DNA from: Chloroflexota bacterium
Lineage (GTDB): Bacteria; Chloroflexota; Anaerolineae; J036; Brachytrichaceae
Assembly (NCBI GenBank): GCA_021788625.1
Contig: JAJYKL010000008.1
Span: 1 to 64,000 of the forward strand
Length of the DNA stretch: 64,000 nucleotides
Direction of reading: 5' to 3'
Positions 59,650 through 64,000 of this stretch are shown one piece after another. Positions within the stretch are counted from its first letter, which is position 1. Each line of letters begins with the position of its first letter. The translations under genes were made by a program, and so were the position numbers. The notes beneath the pieces were generated by a model. It was not told where the DNA came from. It made no database searches and saw nothing but the letters and a program-made list of their open reading frames with translations.

Positions 59650-60435
59650 ATGACCCTCTCATTGACGGCTGAGAATCTGCCGGCCCTGGCGAACTGGCTC
59701 CTGGATGAAACCGCGCCTGCGCCGCAAGGTATTTCCGAAACCCGGGCTGACATGGCGTTGAGCTGCATGCAGCAGTTGTTTCTGTGCGCGCCGCAATACG
59801 AATTGAATGGTGATCAGGTGGCAGCCTTCGACGACATTGTCCGGACCGAATTCGACCGAACCCCTGCACGCGAGATTAATGATCCTGCCATATATCCCAA
59901 GGTTGATTTCCTTTGGTACTTGGTGCACCACAGGAAGTTTCTCCTGCATGGCTCAAATTCCCGGCAGGTCGATAACCTGGAACCCAGATCCCAGGAGGAC
60001 TGGCATGGGCGGCCAAAGAAGGCGATATTTGCCACCGGAGACAATATCTGGCCCCTGTTCTTCGCGCTGCTAGATCGCCCGAAGCTGCGGGGTAGCATCC
60101 GCAATGGCTGCTTCGTGGTTGAGGCTTCACCCGCGGAAGTGAAACGCTTCTACTTCTTCTCCGTTAATGCGCTAGTCTTGCACACGGGAATATGGACGGA
60201 TGGGTTCATTCACATCCTGCCCAGAGATACGTTCACGCAAACCAGCTCGGGACCTTTACACTTTGACGAGTGGGCCAGCCCTGTGCGTGTGACTGTTGCA
60301 GCCCGCCTGCCCGTTTCACCTACGGACTTTCCCTTCATGTATGCTGTTACGGGCCACCCGGAAGAGGAGTCCCTCTTTACCACCTGGCTGCGTTATAAGG
60401 AACGGCTGCCAGATATTCCCGGGCTGAGACGATGA
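59650..60435 (+). CDS. Unknown protein with LHGSN and AIFAT motifs (possible ADP-ribosyltransferase-like)
   Basis: A 261-residue protein. ATG 59650 has AGG upstream; an ORF start at 59596 is less likely. In the middle it reads YLVHHRKFLLHGSNSRQVDNLEPRSQEDWHGRPKKAIFATGDNIWPLFFALLDRPKL. The order LHGS, LEPR, AIFAT and FFAL is reminiscent of hypothetical ART-fold proteins. The C-terminal half has a beta-rich region. I do not assign a reaction. The C-terminus overlaps a hairpin. Confidence 0.6.
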   Translation: MTLSLTAENLPALANWLLDETAPAPQGISETRADMALSCMQQLFLCAPQYELNGDQVAAFDDIVRTEFDRTPAREINDPAIYPKVDFLWYLVHHRKFLLHGSNSRQVDNLEPRSQEDWHGRPKKAIFATGDNIWPLFFALLDRPKLRGSIRNGCFVVEASPAEVKRFYFFSVNALVLHTGIWTDGFIHILPRDTFTQTSSGPLHFDEWASPVRVTVAARLPVSPTDFPFMYAVTGHPEEESLFTTWLRYKERLPDIPGLRR

Positions 60436-60442
60436 GCCCGGG
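60418..60442. terminator. 8-bp hairpin across the stop codon, convergent junction
   Basis: CCCGGGCT (60418-60425) pairs with AGCCCGGG (60435-60442), 9-nt loop, spanning the stop at 60433-60435. No U tract. It is between two convergent genes. Confidence 0.4.
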
Positions 60443-60472
60443 ACGAAACCCAGTTGGAACTATGAAGCTGCG

Positions 60473-61834
60473 TTAGCTGTCAATGGTGCCAGCGACTTCG
60501 TCCAGCACAGCCCAGATACGATCCACCCAGTAGATGTGCTCAGGCTTCATCAGGCAGGAGCGCAGGCACGCAACCTGATCCTGATCCCATTCCACATTTG
60601 GCCAGTAATGGCTAAGAATGGATCGCGGCAGCGTAGCCAGAGCCAGGTGCAGCGAATGAGCAGCAGCCCGTTCGAAGAAGGTGCGTGACCTGTGCGATAT
60701 TTCGCTGGCTGAGTGACCGCCTGGCGCCCATACTACGATGTCCAGCTCAGGCTCCATCGCAGCTAAAAGGCGAGGATCATTTCGCAGATGCTCATACAGC
60801 GTCAATGCGGCCTGACGGCAGCGTCCTAGATCAGTGGCAAACGCTCCACCTGGCGTGAGTGGCAAGAGGCGCTGGGTAGCCCACAGTGCCACCGCCGATG
60901 CACCCGCCCTCGAGCATTCCAGGCTGATTTCGCCTAAATGTAAGTCGGCAGAGCTGAAGTAAGTGTAAGGCGAGTCGTGTTTATAGAGCCCGGCCACGCG
61001 CGGGTCCTTGAAAAGAATGCACCCACAGCCATACGGCTGCAGGCCGTGCTTATGAGGGTCGATGGAAATGGAATCTGCACTGGATAGCGCATCAAACGCC
61101 ATCCGTGTTTCGGATGTCAGGTTGTTCACCAGGGAATAGTACCCGCCGTAAGCGGCATCGACGTGCACACGGAAGCCATACTGGCGCTGCAGGTCGAGGA
61201 TCGCCGGAAGTGGATCGATGGCGCCCAGAGCCGTGGTGCCGAGGGTGGCGACGACGGTGCCCACACCTCCGCGGCTTAGCTTTTCGGCCAGGGCATGCAT
61301 GTCCATACGCCCACGCGCATCGCACGGCACGGACGCAAACGGCAGCCCCAGCACGCTCGAGATACGCTCATGCGTGTAATGCGCCTGCTCTGAGGCGAGG
61401 ATCGTTTGGCCGGGCTTGAGCCGGCCTGATACCCACAATGCCTCCAGGTTGGCCATCGTCCCACCCCCGCACAGATGTCCCAGGTGAGTGTTCCATCCAA
61501 ACATGGCTGCGATGGACGCGACCGCCTCTTTTTCCATTTGCGAACTGGCCCGACCTCCATCCAGTGCATGGTTATTCGGATTGATCCACAACGATAACGC
61601 GTATGCTAATCGGGCGATCGGGTGGGGTGGCTTGAGCATCTGACCGGCGTACAGGGGGTGTTGATAGGGATAGTTATCCTTCAAACGATCGGCCACATCC
61701 ATCAAGACCCTTCTCATGGCCTGCATGTCGGCTTCACTTACTTCCGCGTTCAGGGCCGGCAAATCAGCAAAACCAGAATCCAGGCGGGAGGCTGCGTCAG
61801 CGAGCAGTGGGAGTGTATCAAGGTCCAGTGTCAT
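60473..61834 (-). CDS. PLP-dependent group II amino-acid decarboxylase
   Basis: A 453-residue fold type I PLP enzyme. Lys262 in SIDPHKHG is the Schiff-base lysine, Asp226 in HVDAAYGG contacts the pyridine N, and His152 in EQAHYTHER stacks on the ring. The N-terminal YPYQHPLYAGQMLKPPHPIARLAYALSLWINPNNHALDGGRASSQMEKEAV is typical of the glutamate/aromatic/diaminobutyrate decarboxylase family. The substrate cannot be fixed from sequence. It is divergent from the second LarA-like gene with a 95-nt gap. Confidence 0.9.
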   Translation of the reverse strand: MTLDLDTLPLLADAASRLDSGFADLPALNAEVSEADMQAMRRVLMDVADRLKDNYPYQHPLYAGQMLKPPHPIARLAYALSLWINPNNHALDGGRASSQMEKEAVASIAAMFGWNTHLGHLCGGGTMANLEALWVSGRLKPGQTILASEQAHYTHERISSVLGLPFASVPCDARGRMDMHALAEKLSRGGVGTVVATLGTTALGAIDPLPAILDLQRQYGFRVHVDAAYGGYYSLVNNLTSETRMAFDALSSADSISIDPHKHGLQPYGCGCILFKDPRVAGLYKHDSPYTYFSSADLHLGEISLECSRAGASAVALWATQRLLPLTPGGAFATDLGRCRQAALTLYEHLRNDPRLLAAMEPELDIVVWAPGGHSASEISHRSRTFFERAAAHSLHLALATLPRSILSHYWPNVEWDQDQVACLRSCLMKPEHIYWVDRIWAVLDEVAGTIDS

Positions 61835-61929
61835 GTGCCAATTCTAGCTTCGTAGACCCGGTGAGCCATGCAACCCGTATATTTAAGGTAATGGGATTAC
61901 ACTAGGCCGCAGGCAGAAAGCCAAACGAC

Positions 61930-63249
61930 ATGGATCAAACAACACTCTCTCTGCCCTGGGGTGATGGTGAACTGACACTCACCCTGCCCGCAGGGTGGCA
62001 CCTCGCCGGCATCTTGAAACCGCAGACACTCCGTGCCATTCCCGATGTTCTGGAGGCGACGCGCCAAGCGCTGGCAAACCCCATAGGCAGCCCACGCCTT
62101 CGAGACCTGGTTCGCGCCCGTCATGATCTAAAGGTGGCTTTGGTGATTGATGACGGGAGCCGTCCGACGCCCGTGGCGAAGGTCCTGCCGGCAGTGCTCC
62201 AGGAACTGGAAGCGCTGGGCGTGGAACGTTCACAGATAACCCTGCTCCCGGCTATCGGGTTGCATCGCCCCATGTCCGAGCCCGAGATCGCTCAGCGTGC
62301 TGGCCAGCAGGCATTTGCCGGATTGCGTTGGGAGAATCACGATTGCGACGATCGCTCGCGGCTGGTCTTTCTGGGCACCACCTCGCGTGGCACGCCAGTC
62401 TATCTGAACCGCACCGTCGCCCAGGCTGACTTGATCGTATCGGTGGGTTGTATTGAGCCGCATATCATTGCCAGCTTTGGCGGCGGCTGCAAGAATCTTG
62501 TGCCCGGTCTGGCTGGGCGTCAAACTGTGGCGCACAACCACAGTCTCAACTGCACCCCGGCCACGTTTAATATGGTGGGCCAGTCGATTGAGCAGAACCC
62601 GATGCGGTTGGACCTGGAAGAGGCAGCCAGACTGTTGAAACCGGTTGTTTTCATCATCAACGTCGTGCTGGATAGCCAGTTGGAGCCTGTCCGCGTGGTA
62701 ACGGGTGACCCTGTACAGGCACATCGCGAAGGCGTGCACGTTAGCGCGATGATGTACGGAGTTCCGGTTCAGAGACCCGCGGACGTGGTAATTGCTGCGT
62801 CGAACCCCATGAACCAGGATTTGCGCCAGGGTGTCAAAGCGCTGGCCAACACCATCAGGCTCGTGCGTCAGGACGGTGTTCACATCACCCTGGTACGGGC
62901 CAATGAAGGCGTCGGTGTATTCGGGTTGGCTAATCGCAAGCTTCCCTTGGGCCGTCGTGTGCTGAAAGAGATTGCACCACTCCTGCTACGGCTGGTGCCG
63001 CAAATAAAACTGCAGGGCATGGGTGAGGAAGATCGCTTCTTCCTCTACTTTGCTTTGCAGGCGATGCGGCGCGCCAGGCTGCTCATGTATGCCCCGACTC
63101 TCCCAGCGCAGGTGAAGGCGAACCTGCCGTTCGTCGAGTTTATCGACAGCGCCACCGCCGCGCTCACAGAAGCGAAACGTAGTGCGGGTGGTCGTGCCGA
63201 GGTGCTCGTTTGCCCTCATGGAGGAATCACATATCCTGTGCTTCACTGA
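61930..63249 (+). CDS. Second LarA family nickel-pincer racemase/epimerase
   Basis: A 439-residue LarA-family protein. The key residues again keep the LarA spacing, here with an offset of 4: His112 in LHRP, His178 in IEPHII, Lys188 in GGGCKNLVPG and His204 in AHNHSL; Asp-Asp in DDGSRPTP and Q/K in DLRQGVK (Gln300, Lys303) are also kept. It differs from the first copy at several loops (EPHIIASFGGGCK against PHHIPGYSAGAK), which suggests a different substrate. It precedes a zinc dehydrogenase gene, so it probably serves a separate sugar acid or hydroxy acid route. Confidence 0.88.
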   Translation: MDQTTLSLPWGDGELTLTLPAGWHLAGILKPQTLRAIPDVLEATRQALANPIGSPRLRDLVRARHDLKVALVIDDGSRPTPVAKVLPAVLQELEALGVERSQITLLPAIGLHRPMSEPEIAQRAGQQAFAGLRWENHDCDDRSRLVFLGTTSRGTPVYLNRTVAQADLIVSVGCIEPHIIASFGGGCKNLVPGLAGRQTVAHNHSLNCTPATFNMVGQSIEQNPMRLDLEEAARLLKPVVFIINVVLDSQLEPVRVVTGDPVQAHREGVHVSAMMYGVPVQRPADVVIAASNPMNQDLRQGVKALANTIRLVRQDGVHITLVRANEGVGVFGLANRKLPLGRRVLKEIAPLLLRLVPQIKLQGMGEEDRFFLYFALQAMRRARLLMYAPTLPAQVKANLPFVEFIDSATAALTEAKRSAGGRAEVLVCPHGGITYPVLH

Positions 63250-63294
63250 TTCGCCATTGTACGATTTGATGCGGTGACGGGTGATGTTGCGATG

Positions 63295-64000
63295 ATGAAA
63301 GCGATTGTGAGTACCGCGCCGAATACGCTGGTATGGATGGACCGGCCGCTGCCTCAACCAGGGCCCGGCCAAGTGCGCATCCGCACCGGAGCGTGCGGTA
63401 TATGCGCCACAGACCTGCTAATGATTGCAGGATGGCAACGCACGGGTTACCCGGCTATTCCGGGTCACGAGTGGTCTGGCACAGTCGATGCTGTTGGGCC
63501 AGGTGTGGACACCCATCTGACGGGCCAGCACTGTGTAGCCGAGAATGTGTGGGTTGCAGATGGTGGTGAGGTGGGTTTCGAGCACTCAGGTGGTTATGGA
63601 CAGTATTTGGTCACCGAGGCTGCGAAGGTGCAGGTCCTGCCCGCGGAATTCCCATTTGATGAAGCAGCCTTGATTGAGCCTCTGGCAGTGAGTGTGCGTG
63701 CGCTGCGCCGGCTCGGTCTGGTGCACGGTGGTGTGCTCGTTTTGGGAGATGGCCCGATTGGTTTGCTCGTAACCGACCTGCTGGCCCATGCTGGTGCTGA
63801 TGAGATCACTCTTGTCGGCGGACGTGCCCACCGCTTGCAACTGGCTCGCGAGTTCGGCGCACGCTTTACGATCAACCATCATGAAATACAGGGGGATCTG
63901 GCTCAGGCCATCCAGAACCGGACTGGTGTGTCGGGTCAGGGGAAGTTCTCGGCGGTGGTCGAAGCCACCGGTTCTGAGGCGGCCGTGCGCGCGGGGTTCG
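63295..64000 (+). CDS. Zinc-dependent medium-chain dehydrogenase (3' end outside window)
   Basis: An MDR protein cut by the right edge (235 codons seen). It starts MKAIVSTAPNTLVW; ATG 63292 or 63295 are both possible. The catalytic zinc residues are in GICATD (Cys) and PGHEW (His-Glu). The four-Cys structural zinc loop is missing: the loop reads HCVAENVWVADGGEVGFEHSGGYGQY with only one Cys. The Rossmann region has VLVLGDGPIGLLV. It follows the second LarA gene by 45 nt and may oxidise a product of that pathway. Confidence 0.85.
   Translation, partial: MKAIVSTAPNTLVWMDRPLPQPGPGQVRIRTGACGICATDLLMIAGWQRTGYPAIPGHEWSGTVDAVGPGVDTHLTGQHCVAENVWVADGGEVGFEHSGGYGQYLVTEAAKVQVLPAEFPFDEAALIEPLAVSVRALRRLGLVHGGVLVLGDGPIGLLVTDLLAHAGADEITLVGGRAHRLQLAREFGARFTINHHEIQGDLAQAIQNRTGVSGQGKFSAVVEATGSEAAVRAGF

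Noticed and set aside
1-64000. CRISPR arrays, phage genes, IS transposases, rRNA genes
   Set aside because: No regular direct repeats with spacers, no integrase or transposase motifs and no rRNA sequence were seen on either strand.

Overview
The window is a gene-dense bacterial chromosome segment of moderately high GC content. Its most likely source is a Chloroflexota (Anaerolineae-like) bacterium. This is inferred, not proven. The pointers are: no operon of standard proteobacterial layout; lipoproteins with Pro/Thr/Ala-rich linkers after the lipobox; a FemAB-type ligase; a sufC-sufB-sufD block without sufS; DUF2085 and DUF2905 membrane proteins; a solo archaeal-type methylthioadenosine phosphorylase; and many apparently leaderless GTG or ATG starts. 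No phage, plasmid, IS transposase or CRISPR array is visible. One tRNA (Pro, CGG) is present. About 60 protein genes are annotated; the first and last are cut by the window edges.

Layout. 1-8.5 kb: two tandem ATP-grasp ligases, a GH-A type glycosidase, an SDR dehydrogenase, a DUF5655 protein, a GH172 (DUF2961) protein, a double GNAT acetyltransferase and a macro-domain protein. 8.6-15.8 kb: a complete branched-chain amino-acid type ABC transporter (binding protein, two permeases, two ATPases, second lipoprotein binding protein), behind a consensus promoter and a long structured leader. 15.8-19.6 kb: tRNA-Pro, FemX-like ligase, GH1 beta-glucosidase, alpha/beta hydrolase. 19.7-24.1 kb: a minus-strand catabolic operon with a PdxA2-like dehydrogenase, a LarA-family nickel racemase, a four-carbon acid sugar kinase (DUF1537) and a YhcH/YiaL protein. 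24.2-34.4 kb: LysM-CAP lipoprotein, sufCBD, a WecA/TagO-type transferase, DUF2085, a TlpA-like thioredoxin, MTA phosphorylase. 34.6-44.8 kb: a polyol-type zinc dehydrogenase with a TIM-barrel isomerase, pentapeptide-repeat protein, uronate-isomerase-like hydrolase, phosphoribosyltransferase, ThpR, methyltransferase, DUF2905, EEP nuclease, propeller protein. 44.9-56.7 kb: sugar-binding lipoprotein, metallo-beta-lactamase, SecA, DinG/DnaQ helicase, GlgC, methylmalonyl-CoA epimerase-like protein, ECF sigma factor with a one-TM partner. 56.8-64 kb: glycosyltransferase, double hotdog thioesterase, methyltransferase, an HGS-motif unknown, a PLP decarboxylase, and a second LarA homologue followed by a zinc dehydrogenase.

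The strongest biological theme is catabolism of sugars and sugar acids: GH1, GH172, two LarA-family racemases/epimerases in different contexts, DUF1537 kinase plus PdxA2, a threitol/erythritol-like dehydrogenase, a TIM-barrel isomerase and a uronate-isomerase-like protein. The LarA-kinase-PdxA2 operon suggests a route in which a nickel-pincer enzyme epimerises a C4 (or similar) aldonate before phosphorylation and oxidative decarboxylation. The main regulatory findings are two back-to-back consensus promoters sharing an inverted repeat, a candidate pseudoknotted leader RNA for the liv operon, a hairpin attenuator ahead of secA, and a group of leaderless genes whose -10 box lies 6-8 nt before the start codon.
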